Source: Fidelibacterota bacterium
Lineage (GTDB): Bacteria > Fidelibacterota > Marinisomatia > Marinisomatales > TCS55
DNA: 37,485 nt
Assembly: GCA_030746535.1 (NCBI GenBank)
Contig: JASLML010000011.1
Span: 1 to 37,485 of the forward strand
Direction of reading: 5' to 3'
In this document: positions 9,714 to 18,322 of the stretch, piece after piece
How the letters are laid out: every line of letters starts with the position of its first letter
Numbering within the stretch: the stretch's first letter is position 1
Translations under genes and position numbers: made by a program
Notes under the pieces: model-generated
Seen by the model: only the letters and a program-made list of their open reading frames with translations
What the model was told of the DNA's origin: nothing
The model's database searches: none

Positions 9714-10541
9714 ATGTCCTTTCCCTGCCGACCATTTAGGGTTTTTATTCAGTTACTAATCGTTTTTATTGTACCGCTTTGGGCGGCATTTGATCATTTA
9801 CCACATTCACCCCGTTCCGCCAGCATGGGGTACATCGCCTTTAATCTCGATCCCAGAGGGAATAACGCCATGATTACTCCGTCATCATTAGCTCAATTGG
9901 AATCGATAAGCGGATCGATAAATTGGGGGAACAGATTCGGGCTGAAAGATTTAAGCCACCAATCCGGGAATGTAAAATTTACACTGTTTGATACACCAGC
10001 TGATGCTGGCTTTTCACAATTTGGCAACGCTCTGTATCGTGAATCTATATTTTATTTTGCATCAGGATCGGCTGTAAAAAGTAATTTTTTTGTGGGAGCA
10101 AGCATTACAGTATATAATTTGGTTATAAAAAATTATGGTTCCGCTTCTGCCTTTGGGATAACCGGGTCTTGGCAAATGTCAATTAATGAATATTTAACAT
10201 GGTCCGGCGCGCTGCAGAATATCAATGCGCCATCCATTGGCAAAACAGAAGAACCGCTTCCTCAGGTCATCTATACGGAGTGTTTGATCTCACCTTCAGA
10301 AAAATTAATTACTGTTTTTGGTTGGGAGCAGGATACCGAATATTCTGGCAGGTTCAAATTTGGAACAGAATATAAAGTGTTCCCATGGCTGAGTATATCG
10401 AGCGGTTTTATTTCTAATCCCGGTCAAGGAACTGCTGGAATTTCCGTTTATATCAAAAATGTAGGACTTTATTATGGAGCGTCTACGCATCCTGAGCTTG
10501 GCCTTTCTCATTGGTTTGGCTTGGGTTTTTCCGCTGACTGA
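9714..10541 (+). CDS. PorV/PorQ-like outer-membrane beta-barrel protein
   Basis: This 275-residue exported protein has a hydrophobic signal (about residues 9-25, ending near WAAF). The mature start, SPRSASMGYIAFNLDPRGNNAMITPSSLA, is the characteristic opening of PorV/PorQ-family barrels (usually an R-x-A-S-M-G segment followed by asparagine/proline-rich turns). The rest alternates short amphipathic strands and turns and ends in an aromatic strand (WFGLGFSAD). PorV takes part in type 9 secretion in Bacteroidetes, but many homologues in other FCB phyla have no known role. No other type 9 gene is visible here, so a general porin-like or transport role is as likely. The 3' end overlaps the next gene by 68 bases. 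Confidence 0.78.
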   Translation: MSFPCRPFRVFIQLLIVFIVPLWAAFDHLPHSPRSASMGYIAFNLDPRGNNAMITPSSLAQLESISGSINWGNRFGLKDLSHQSGNVKFTLFDTPADAGFSQFGNALYRESIFYFASGSAVKSNFFVGASITVYNLVIKNYGSASAFGITGSWQMSINEYLTWSGALQNINAPSIGKTEEPLPQVIYTECLISPSEKLITVFGWEQDTEYSGRFKFGTEYKVFPWLSISSGFISNPGQGTAGISVYIKNVGLYYGASTHPELGLSHWFGLGFSAD

Positions 10542-12297
10542 CCCATTTCTTGTTGCCCAATCTGTTTCGGATATTTCCGCGGAATTTGATCGGGATGAAG
10601 AAGACCCGGTATCAGAAGAAGACCTTATCCTTCTACAAGATGTTTTTCTCAATGGCACTGGGCTCAGCCAATTGAATTTACTTCTTCTGTCCAGAGTATC
10701 GTTCTTTTCGATTGAGGACGCATCATTGCTTGAGAGCTATTCAATTTCCGATAAACCTACTGATATCCTGAAAGAAGAAACAATCTCTTCAGAATTGTCT
10801 GATATATTGCATCGTCTTAATGTTTCAAAAATGGATTTGGTGCGCAGTGTGCATGTAGAACAAATGATGGCAGCTTCCGATGATATCCGTTATAGATGGA
10901 AGGGATTAATGGAATTTGGAGACATCCATGTCGGGTTTCTTTTTGAGCGCGATCCAAACGAAAGAAATATGCTGGATTATGCATCCTTTTACATTGAGCA
11001 ATATTCCCAGACAACAAAATGGATTATAGGCGACCATCAAGTTTTGGCAGGATATGGATTAGCATCCTGGCGGAATTCTCCGCCGCGCCGCGGATTTGAT
11101 GTATTGTCGGCACTTCAGAGGAATGGCACAGGATTAAAACCGTATAAATCTTCCCATGAATTTTGGAGAACGAGAGGTACTGGCATTTCTGTTGACTCGC
11201 CATACGGATCATGGACTGTTTCGTTAGGATACAATCAATGGGACGGCACCATTGATTCTTCGGGATTGTTAAAAGTAAATGAAACAGGCATTCATTCCCT
11301 GACGCAAGAAAAATCCCCAAGCTTAAATGAATCATCGCTTACTGTTGTTTGGGAGACAAAATCTGACGCTTTCACTTCCGGAGCCATTTTTTCGGAATCG
11401 TCATGGGCCGGCGGAGAGTCTAAACTTCATCGCCAATCGGGCTCTATTTATTTTTCCAGACAACAAAATATGTCTCATTTTTTTACGGAATTGGCTAAAG
11501 GCCATCAGAACAGTTATGCTGCCATAGCCGGATACGGCATCAACTATAAACTATTCCGATATTTACTTCACGGAAGGTATTACAGCAGCGGATTTGAGGC
11601 ATTTAGATCCAATCCTGTATCGGAATGGTCATCGAAAAATCAGGGCGAAAGAGGCGTTTTCCAATCTCTTAAATTTGGCTGGCCTCAAAACACGGTCGTA
11701 TTGTACGGAGATTTATTCAGTAAAATAACTGCAGACAACAGCTTTGTATCCCCTGAATCCGGCTTTGAATCAGGAATAAGGTGGATTTGGAATAGCAAAC
11801 GCATCAAAACAAGGCTTCAGTGGTCTCGTGAAAGAAAAACAATCGAGGATGATCCGGGATATATCACCCCCGCTGTCATTAGCAACTCTCAACGGCAAAC
11901 ATTGAAAGCCGTTTATGATCAAAAGATAAACTCTTTGGTAAAATTCAGGATTCAGGTACAGGAGACCGCCGCTGAAAGCGAAGGTAAAAAAATCATCGGA
12001 AGAGGAGTTTCAGCGCGATTGTGGTGTACAGTGCAATACTGGTATTCGGAGTTGGATGCCGTCTACACAGATGTGGATGATTTTGGTTCGAGAATTTATT
12101 TCTGGGATATTAACCTTCCCGGAGAAATGAGGTCCACCATGTATTCACGGAACGCGACTTCCGCCGGAATAAAAGTTGCGTACAATACCAAGCGCGGATG
12201 GTACAGCGGAATAAGATTCAGGGTGATATGGGGCGAATCTAACGCTACAGGATCTCCGAAGAAATCCGTAGGCGTATTTATTAGGGCCTCAGTATAA
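10474..12297 (+). CDS. Outer-membrane beta-barrel protein with degenerate helix-hairpin-helix region
   Basis: This 607-residue protein starts with a good signal peptide (RILSLAFLIGLAWVFPL, cleavage near residue 29), which supports the ATG at 10474 inside the preceding gene. Residues about 60-130 are helical and leucine-rich and occupy the place of the helix-hairpin-helix repeats found in long FCB barrel proteins, though the Gly-containing hairpin signatures are worn. From about residue 185, GDHQVLAGYGLASW and then RGTGISVD near 228 match the barrel part of that family, followed by beta-strands to the C-terminus. The family is widespread in Bacteroidetes and relatives and has no established function. 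It is probably co-transcribed with the PorV-like gene. Confidence 0.72.
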   Translation: MERLRILSLAFLIGLAWVFPLTDPFLVAQSVSDISAEFDRDEEDPVSEEDLILLQDVFLNGTGLSQLNLLLLSRVSFFSIEDASLLESYSISDKPTDILKEETISSELSDILHRLNVSKMDLVRSVHVEQMMAASDDIRYRWKGLMEFGDIHVGFLFERDPNERNMLDYASFYIEQYSQTTKWIIGDHQVLAGYGLASWRNSPPRRGFDVLSALQRNGTGLKPYKSSHEFWRTRGTGISVDSPYGSWTVSLGYNQWDGTIDSSGLLKVNETGIHSLTQEKSPSLNESSLTVVWETKSDAFTSGAIFSESSWAGGESKLHRQSGSIYFSRQQNMSHFFTELAKGHQNSYAAIAGYGINYKLFRYLLHGRYYSSGFEAFRSNPVSEWSSKNQGERGVFQSLKFGWPQNTVVLYGDLFSKITADNSFVSPESGFESGIRWIWNSKRIKTRLQWSRERKTIEDDPGYITPAVISNSQRQTLKAVYDQKINSLVKFRIQVQETAAESEGKKIIGRGVSARLWCTVQYWYSELDAVYTDVDDFGSRIYFWDINLPGEMRSTMYSRNATSAGIKVAYNTKRGWYSGIRFRVIWGESNATGSPKKSVGVFIRASV

Positions 12298-12342
12298 TTT
12301 GCTTTCTTGCTCCGTGCGGTATTGACCAATAATTTCATCCCG

Positions 12343-13833
12343 ATGAATTACAAAATTTTATCATTTATAGCAGCCTTAATGCTGTTTCAATCTGCTGGCC
12401 AGGCATCCATTCGTGTTCTGAACCGCATTAACCAGACAGAAGACGAATTGCGAACACTTCCGAACGGACCGGGAACCTACGTTTCAGCAAAAGATATTTC
12501 CAGGATGATGGGAATGCGTGACCCCTTCCTAAATACTGAACGGAACAAAATGGTTCTGTATATCATGGACCACAGATTAAAAATATCCGGGAAAACCAGC
12601 TTCATTATAATTGATGAAATTGTATACCACCTGCCAACATCAGTAAAGATAGAAGATGATGATTTATTTCTTCCTGCAGAACCGTTTTTCCTGATTTTGA
12701 GAAGAACGATTATGCCGCGAATCATTTATGATGCGCGGAAGGAATTGTTAGACATTGATAAAGTTGAATTCAATATTACAGGTTTGACTATCGATGAAAA
12801 AGCAAACGGCACCATTCTGCGTGTACATACAAGAGAAAAATTTCCTGAAAAAAATATCAGCTCTTTTGTTCATGACAACGGATGGTTTTATTTGACGATA
12901 ACGGGCGGAGTGGTAGACAGCTCTGAAATTATCCGAAGCGAAACACGGGGTGTAGTAAGACATGTAACCGTAGATCAGTTGAATGAGTCTGTTCAGCTGG
13001 CCTTTAATCTTCGTTCGCAAATTGAAGGGCATGAGGTGTACCAAGGGAACAATCCTAGTGAAATTGTGATTACACTTCGAACCCCATTGTCAAAAAGTGC
13101 AGAAAGAATCAAAGATGTACGGGACAGATGGCGACTTGATACGGTTGTGCTGGATGCAGGGCACGGCGGGAAAGACGGCGGAACGGTTGGCCGAAAAGGA
13201 ACGAAGGAAAAGGATATAACGCTGGATATTGCAAAACGAGTAGCGCTTATGCTCGAAAAAAACACCAAAATCCGCGTAGTGCTGACGAGGGATGAAGATA
13301 TATTCGTTCCGCTGGAAAAGAGAACTCAAATCGCAAATGAAGCCAACGGAAAAATTTTTGTCAGCATTCATGTTAATGCAAACCCGAACCGCCGCGTAAG
13401 AGGATTTGAGTCTTATCTTCTCAGGCCCGGGAAAACGGATGACGCAATTGCTGTAGCATCCCGAGAAAATGCCGTAATAAAGCTGGAAGACAGGCCCGGC
13501 AATAAATTTAAAGGACTCACAGGTGAAAGTCTAATTATGGCAACCATGGCACAAAGTATGTTCTTAAAAGAAAGCGAAGATTTAGCAGCGTTCATTCAAT
13601 CTGAGCTGGACGAAAGATTATCCTCACCAAATCGAGGCGTAAAGCAGGCGGGGTTTTATGTATTGATTGGCGCAAGTATGCCGAATGTGCTGATTGAAAC
13701 AGGATTCCTATCAAATTCTGTTGAGGAAAAAAATATGAAAAAACCTGAATACAGACAAAAAATTGCGCAGGGGATTTATTCCGCAATTTTGATGTTTAAA
13801 GAATCTCGGGAAAAAGTTTTGGCCGAAGGATAG
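12343..13833 (+). CDS. N-acetylmuramoyl-L-alanine amidase (Amidase_3)
   Basis: This zinc enzyme cuts the amide bond between N-acetylmuramic acid and the peptide in peptidoglycan, usually for daughter-cell separation. The 496-residue product has a signal peptide (MNYKILSFIAALMLFQSAGQA), so I start at the ATG at 12343 rather than an in-frame TTG at 12307. Residues about 25-255 form an N-terminal region with a copper-amine-oxidase-N-like part and an AMIN-like beta domain, which in the family binds peptidoglycan. The catalytic domain runs from about 265 to the end: zinc ligands in LDAGHGGKDGG (His near 272), the Glu in GTKEKDITLDIA, the His in SIHVNANPN, and the catalytic Glu in LIETGFLSN. murI follows after two bases. 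Confidence 0.93.
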   Translation: MNYKILSFIAALMLFQSAGQASIRVLNRINQTEDELRTLPNGPGTYVSAKDISRMMGMRDPFLNTERNKMVLYIMDHRLKISGKTSFIIIDEIVYHLPTSVKIEDDDLFLPAEPFFLILRRTIMPRIIYDARKELLDIDKVEFNITGLTIDEKANGTILRVHTREKFPEKNISSFVHDNGWFYLTITGGVVDSSEIIRSETRGVVRHVTVDQLNESVQLAFNLRSQIEGHEVYQGNNPSEIVITLRTPLSKSAERIKDVRDRWRLDTVVLDAGHGGKDGGTVGRKGTKEKDITLDIAKRVALMLEKNTKIRVVLTRDEDIFVPLEKRTQIANEANGKIFVSIHVNANPNRRVRGFESYLLRPGKTDDAIAVASRENAVIKLEDRPGNKFKGLTGESLIMATMAQSMFLKESEDLAAFIQSELDERLSSPNRGVKQAGFYVLIGASMPNVLIETGFLSNSVEEKNMKKPEYRQKIAQGIYSAILMFKESREKVLAEG

Positions 13834-13835
13834 CC

Positions 13836-14639
13836 ATGGCAGACAACCGTCCTATCGGCGTATTTGATTCCGGGCTTGGAGGCTTAACAGTAGTAAAGGC
13901 GCTTCAATCCCTGCTTCCGTCAGAATCTATTATGTATCTGGGAGACACAGCACGCGTTCCTTACGGCAATAAAAGCAAAAAACTGATCGAATCTTATTCA
14001 ACGGAAATCACCGCATTTTTATCTGGAAAAGGGTGTAAAGTAATCGTTGTTGCGTGTAATACTGCTTCCTCTCAGGCAATGGGTGTATTGCAGGATGCAT
14101 TTTCAATTCCGGTCATTGGGGTCATTGAGCCCGGTGTGAGCATGGCAATAACTACATCGAAAAATGGTCATATAGGTGTAATCGGAACTGTGGCAACCAT
14201 TGAATCTAACGCTTACGAAACCGCACTAAAGAATCAGAACGAAAATGTTATTGTATTAAATCAGCCGTGTCCGCTGTTTGTTCCTCTCGTGGAAGAAGGA
14301 TGGACGACAGGTGATGTCCCGAAACTTGTTGCCGACACATATTTGAAAGGAATGAATGCGGACAGCGTTGATACAATTATTTTGGGCTGTACCCATTACC
14401 CCTTGCTGAAAGAAATTATTCAGTCCGCCGCTAACAACGGCACAACACTGATCGATTCTGCGGAGGCGGTGGCGATGGAAGTCAAACGAGTTTTATCTAA
14501 AAATGATCTTATTGCCGAAAACAAATCTACAGGACCCCTGGATTGTTATGTCACTGATGTTCCGCTTCGATTTGAAGGGTTGGCGCGGCAGTTTCTCGGA
14601 TCCAATATAGAGCATGTCTCTACCGTCTCAATCCACTGA
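13836..14639 (+). CDS. murI: Glutamate racemase
   Basis: MurI interconverts L- and D-glutamate in the cytoplasm and supplies D-glutamate for the peptidoglycan stem peptide. The 267-residue product has all signature elements: the start IGVFDSGLGGLTVVKAL (catalytic Asp near residue 10), GDTARVPYG, the first catalytic cysteine in VVACNTASS near residue 74, and the second cysteine in ILGCTHYPLL near residue 185. The length is standard. It lies two bases after the amidase gene and overlaps folC by 26 bases. A run of cell-wall genes is therefore translated together here. Confidence 0.97.
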   Translation: MADNRPIGVFDSGLGGLTVVKALQSLLPSESIMYLGDTARVPYGNKSKKLIESYSTEITAFLSGKGCKVIVVACNTASSQAMGVLQDAFSIPVIGVIEPGVSMAITTSKNGHIGVIGTVATIESNAYETALKNQNENVIVLNQPCPLFVPLVEEGWTTGDVPKLVADTYLKGMNADSVDTIILGCTHYPLLKEIIQSAANNGTTLIDSAEAVAMEVKRVLSKNDLIAENKSTGPLDCYVTDVPLRFEGLARQFLGSNIEHVSTVSIH

Positions 14640-15891
14640 TATTCAGCCCACCTTAGATTACCTCTACGGCCTCCAGCGCTTTGGAATTAAACTGGGCCTT
14701 GAGCATACAGAAAGGCTGCTTTCCGCCTGCGGGAATCCTCATCGCAATTTTAGGTCAATCCATATTGCGGGGACGAACGGAAAAGGTTCAACAGCAAAAT
14801 TTATCGCATCGATCTTGCAGGAATCAGGATATAAAACCGGAGTGTATACTTCGCCGCATTTGATTGCTTTCAACGAGAGGATTTCGATAAACGGGGATTG
14901 TATTCAGGATGAAGATTTAGCGGCATTTATTTCAGAATTCAAGAATGATATTTCAGATATTGAATCCACTTTCTTTGAAACGACCACAGCAATGGCGTTT
15001 TGGTATTTCAGTAGAAATAATACGGATATCGCCGTTGTAGAAACAGGCATGGGAGGGAGGCTGGATTCAACCAATGTTCTAACTCCGGATAAAGCTGTTA
15101 TCACATCTATCGGGTTGGATCATTGCGAAAGGCTGGGTGATACAATTGAGGAAATCGCTCGAGAAAAAGCCGGCATCATTAAACCTGGAATCCCTGTTTT
15201 TGTATCTCAGCAAAAAGGCGCACCAATGAATGAAATTGCCAAAATTGCCATAGAAAACGATGCTCCGCTCACCGTTATCGATAATGTAATTGTAAATAAA
15301 AAGGGCACAAAATGGAATCACTTTACCTATCGTGATGAGGAATACTCCATTTCTTTGTCAGGAAGTCATCAGCTTGAAAATGCGGCACTTGCCATTGAAA
15401 CGGTAAAAGCATTTGATTCGGCTATAACTCCAAGCAAGATTAGAAACGGTCTCCGAAAAACCGTTTGGCGCGGAAGGATGGAGCAAATATCCTCAAACCC
15501 TGACTGTTACTACGATGTCGCTCACAATCCACAAAGTATCGGCGCTGTATTGCGCACAATAGAAGCTGCCTATGATAAACAGCCAATTGGTGTTATGGTA
15601 TTAAAAGAAGGAAAAAACATATCGCAGGTTTCCGAAATATTGAAAGACCGGTTCGACACCCTTATAGCATCAACTATACCAAATGTAGGACTATGTTCGT
15701 CAAATCACCTTGCGGTCCAGATGCAAGATTTTGGTGTTGAAATGATTGAAATGGATGATTTTAGCTCAGCGTTAACAAATGGAAAAAGTCTTGTCACCAA
15801 CAACCAGTGTTTGCTCATTTTTGGGTCTCATTATGTTGCCGGAGACGTTTATAATGCATTTGATTTTTCTTTTGCTGAAGCGGGGAAATAG
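14614..15891 (+). CDS. folC: Bifunctional folylpolyglutamate/dihydrofolate synthase
   Basis: FolC adds glutamate to dihydropteroate (making dihydrofolate) and to tetrahydrofolates, keeping folates in the cell. The 425-residue product shows the Mur-ligase-like ATP-binding loop in HIAGTNGKGSTAKFIASIL at about residues 50-68, GVYTSPHLIAFNERI near 75, the carbamylated-lysine/metal region ETGMGGRLDSTNV near 145, and SIGLDHCERLGDTIEEIAREKAGI near 166. The C-terminal domain includes YDVAHNPQS near 304. I place the start at the ATG at 14614, inside murI, because it gives the normal N-terminus DYLYGLQRFGIKLGL. The overlap suggests translational coupling with murI. Confidence 0.95.
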   Translation: MSLPSQSTDIQPTLDYLYGLQRFGIKLGLEHTERLLSACGNPHRNFRSIHIAGTNGKGSTAKFIASILQESGYKTGVYTSPHLIAFNERISINGDCIQDEDLAAFISEFKNDISDIESTFFETTTAMAFWYFSRNNTDIAVVETGMGGRLDSTNVLTPDKAVITSIGLDHCERLGDTIEEIAREKAGIIKPGIPVFVSQQKGAPMNEIAKIAIENDAPLTVIDNVIVNKKGTKWNHFTYRDEEYSISLSGSHQLENAALAIETVKAFDSAITPSKIRNGLRKTVWRGRMEQISSNPDCYYDVAHNPQSIGAVLRTIEAAYDKQPIGVMVLKEGKNISQVSEILKDRFDTLIASTIPNVGLCSSNHLAVQMQDFGVEMIEMDDFSSALTNGKSLVTNNQCLLIFGSHYVAGDVYNAFDFSFAEAGK

Positions 15892-15909
15892 TGTAACTTA
15901 TCATTATAA

Positions 15910-15956
15910 GGCTCTCATTAGATAGTTCCTCGCGAGAGCTGTTTTCTATAGAAAAC
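15910..15956 (+). promoter_or_regulatory. Structured leader with a perfect palindrome upstream of rho
   Basis: GGCTCTC (15910-15916) can pair with GAGAGCT (15934-15940) around a 17-base loop. GTTTTCTATAGAAAAC (15941-15956) is a perfect 16-base palindrome 28 bases before the rho ATG. It could be an operator for a dimeric regulator or part of a leader for rho autoregulation, which is known in other bacteria. I see no T-run typical of a folC terminator. Confidence 0.35.
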
Positions 15957-15984
15957 CCAAAAAATTCAAAAAGGTATGTAATAT

Positions 15985-17232
15985 ATGAATGTTAATGAAT
16001 TACAGGCGTTAAACATAAACGACCTTACACAAATGGCCGAGAAGCTCGATATTCAGGATTTTTCAAGCCTGAATAAACAGGAGCTTATTGTCCAAATATT
16101 AGCTGCCCAAAAAGAAAAGGACGGCGAAGTTACCGCACGCGGTGTGCTGGAAGTTTTGCAGGAAGGGTATGGATTTTTACGCAGTCCGGACTTTAATTAT
16201 CTTCCCGGACCGGACGATATTTATGTCAGCCCTTCCCAAATAAAGCGTTTCGGTTTGCGCACCGGCCACGAAGTTTCCGGTGAGATTCGTCCGCCAAAAG
16301 CTAAAGAACGGTTTTATGCTATGCTCAAAGTTGATGTAGTAAATGGCGAACCGGTTGAAAAAGTTAAGCGGACGATCTTATTTGATAATCTTACACCGCT
16401 TTATCCCGAAGAAAAATTTACTTTAGAGTCTGGACCAAAAAACCTATCCATGCGCGTCATGGATTTGATTGCGCCGATAGGGAAAGGCCAGCGCGGTCTT
16501 ATCGTAGCGCAGCCGAAGACAGGAAAAACAATCCTGCTTCAGAAAATTGCAAATGCGATCCTGAAAAATCATCCGGATACAAAAATGCTCATTCTGCTTA
16601 TCGACGAACGCCCAGAGGAAGTAACCGATATGAAACGGCACGTGGATGCAGAAGTTGTGAGTTCCACGTTCGATGAACCGCCAGAAAGGCATGTTGCCGT
16701 GGCGGATATGGCGCTTCAAAAAGCGCGTCGAATGGTAGAGTACGGCCATGATGTTGTCATTCTTCTAGACAGCCTCACGCGCCTCGCAAGAGCCCACAAC
16801 GCTGTTATTCCTCACAGCGGAAAAATTCTCTCCGGCGGTGTTGATTCGAATGCGTTGAAAAAACCGAAGCAATTCTTTGGATCTGCCAGAAATACCGAGG
16901 AAAAGGGATCTCTCACGATTGTTGCTACGGCACTTATTGATACCGGCAGCCGTATGGATGAGGTGATATTTGAGGAATTTAAAGGCACCGGTAATATGGA
17001 GCTGGTATTAGACAGGAGATTATCGGACAGACGCATTTTCCCATCCTTTGACCTGATCAGATCCGGCACCCGCAAGGAAGAAATGCTACTGGGTAAAAAA
17101 GTATTGTCACGCATGTGGATTTTAAGAAAACTGATGAATGAGATGAATGTTGTGGAGGCTATGGAGTTTTTGCAGGAACGCATTAAGCGAAGTAAAACGA
17201 ATGAAGAATTTTTGGATACTATGAGCCAATAA
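15985..17232 (+). CDS. rho: Transcription termination factor Rho
   Basis: Rho is a hexameric RNA-dependent ATPase that pulls nascent RNA out of RNA polymerase. The 415-residue product has the standard length and order: a Rho_N helical domain (about 1-45, [13 protein letters not shown]), a cold-shock-type RNA-binding domain (about 50-130, with [14 protein letters not shown]), and the ATPase core. The Walker A loop is AQPKTGKT at 175-182, where Rho usually has a P-x-K-x-GKT version. Walker B is [10 protein letters not shown] near 257-266. The Q-loop [10 protein letters not shown] and RNA-contacting [11 protein letters not shown] are intact. AAAAAGG lies about ten bases before the ATG. The Cas6b-like gene begins 53 bases downstream and is probably co-transcribed. 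Confidence 0.97.
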   Translation: MNVNELQALNINDLTQMAEKLDIQDFSSLNKQELIVQILAAQKEKDGEVTARGVLEVLQEGYGFLRSPDFNYLPGPDDIYVSPSQIKRFGLRTGHEVSGEIRPPKAKERFYAMLKVDVVNGEPVEKVKRTILFDNLTPLYPEEKFTLESGPKNLSMRVMDLIAPIGKGQRGLIVAQPKTGKTILLQKIANAILKNHPDTKMLILLIDERPEEVTDMKRHVDAEVVSSTFDEPPERHVAVADMALQKARRMVEYGHDVVILLDSLTRLARAHNAVIPHSGKILSGGVDSNALKKPKQFFGSARNTEEKGSLTIVATALIDTGSRMDEVIFEEFKGTGNMELVLDRRLSDRRIFPSFDLIRSGTRKEEMLLGKKVLSRMWILRKLMNEMNVVEAMEFLQERIKRSKTNEEFLDTMSQ

Positions 17233-17285
17233 ACGTAAATTGACTCTTTAGTCATAGTGTAGCAAGTTAATAATGAGGTATAAAC

Positions 17286-18320
17286 ATGGATTCTAATAAT
17301 AATGGCATCCGCACAATTACTGCGCGGCTGAATACAGATAAACCAGTAAGAAAAACACCTTACCAAGTTAAAGGCGTCATAATGGATACTTTCCCTGATG
17401 AAGAAATTGTCCCCATGCTGAACGGGCAATACAGGGACCGCTTCCTCTATCCGCGGGTTCAGGTAAAAATACTTAACGAGCAAATTTATCTCGTCGGTGT
17501 AAAAGAAGGTGTAGATCCAATTTTGTCCGTTGTGGAAAAAATGGAAGCACTTGACTTTGGAAATATCACATTCGAAGTCAGCGATTCGGAAAAGGAACTG
17601 CATGACGATCATTTCCAGCCGATTGAACGTTTGATTCGGTACAGGTTCATTACTCCTTGGGTTGGACTGAACCAGACAACCGGCGGACGCTACCGCTTTC
17701 TGCCAAATGCTGCGGAACGGGTGCATTATCTTAATCGCCTGTTGGGGCAGAATATTGTGTTTTTAGCTCGGGAAATGGACATCAAACTTGAAGAAAACCT
17801 TTTTACAAAAGTTGCCTTGAATTCGCTTTTCCCAAAACCTGTGGACGAAAGCGGATGGGGAGCATTTACAGGTGAATTCAGAACCAATTTCTTGCTTCCG
17901 AATTATATGGGAATAGGCAACGGTATTACGCGCGGATACGGTGCACTGTTTGGTTTGTTCAATCCGGATATGTTCCAATACAGCAAGGAAGAAATGGAAA
18001 AAATCGGCGAACCGCTACCCGAAGAGAATGATATGGTCACAGAGTCTGAAGTTGAGATCGTTAATCTTGATGAAGTCCCCAAGCCTCGCCCCCGTTCGTC
18101 GCCCAAAAAGCCAAAACCAAAAAAAATCGCCAAACCAAAGAAAGTATTATCCGAAGAGTTTGACATTGTTGAAGATGAATATTTATCTGGCAAAGTTCAA
18201 AAACCAAAAAGGCGCAAGCCTTCGAGCCGCCGCCCCGCTCCCAGGCGAAAAGAAACGAAAGTTTCTGGTGACGATAAATTCAATTCAGACGAATATCACA
18301 AGAAACAGCATAACTTATAA
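17286..18320 (+). CDS. Cas6b-like RAMP-fold RNA-binding protein with basic tail
   Basis: This 344-residue protein reads like a complete Cas6b, the CRISPR RNA-processing endonuclease family. Residues about 26-100 resemble the Cas6b N-terminal domain: VKGVIMDTFPDEE, YPRVQVKI, and IYLVGVKEGVDPI. Residues about 118-225 resemble the C-terminal domain: RYRFITPWVGLNQ, GEFRTNFLLPNYMGIG, and the glycine-rich loop GNGITRGYGALF (about 211-222), typical of RAMP folds and their RNA grip. Residues about 255-335 are a Lys/Pro/Arg-rich disordered tail absent from normal Cas6. In Cas6b one or more histidines near residue 40 are catalytic; here that stretch reads EEIVPMLNG and no histidine occurs before residue 106. 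No CRISPR array or other cas gene is in the window. GAGGT six bases before the ATG is a good ribosome binding site. Likely an RNA-binding, perhaps non-cutting, housekeeping derivative. Confidence 0.72.
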   Translation: MDSNNNGIRTITARLNTDKPVRKTPYQVKGVIMDTFPDEEIVPMLNGQYRDRFLYPRVQVKILNEQIYLVGVKEGVDPILSVVEKMEALDFGNITFEVSDSEKELHDDHFQPIERLIRYRFITPWVGLNQTTGGRYRFLPNAAERVHYLNRLLGQNIVFLAREMDIKLEENLFTKVALNSLFPKPVDESGWGAFTGEFRTNFLLPNYMGIGNGITRGYGALFGLFNPDMFQYSKEEMEKIGEPLPEENDMVTESEVEIVNLDEVPKPRPRSSPKKPKPKKIAKPKKVLSEEFDIVEDEYLSGKVQKPKRRKPSSRRPAPRRKETKVSGDDKFNSDEYHKKQHNL

Positions 18321-18322
18321 AC

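Noticed and set aside
15976-15981. Start-stop ATGTAA just before the rho start
   Set aside because: The AAGG site is too close to this ATG for initiation but well spaced for the rho ATG at 15985, so it is probably chance.
16812-17726. A 304-residue open frame on the - strand across the end of rho and the start of the Cas6b-like gene
   Set aside because: It runs antisense to two well-supported genes, has low-complexity translated sequence with no domain, and no ribosome binding site. It is a shadow of strong coding sequence on the other strand.
17286-18320. A CRISPR-Cas locus around the Cas6b-like gene
   Set aside because: I looked for direct repeats with regular spacers and for Cas1, Cas2 or effector genes in the whole window and saw none; the neighbours are rho and an aminotransferase.
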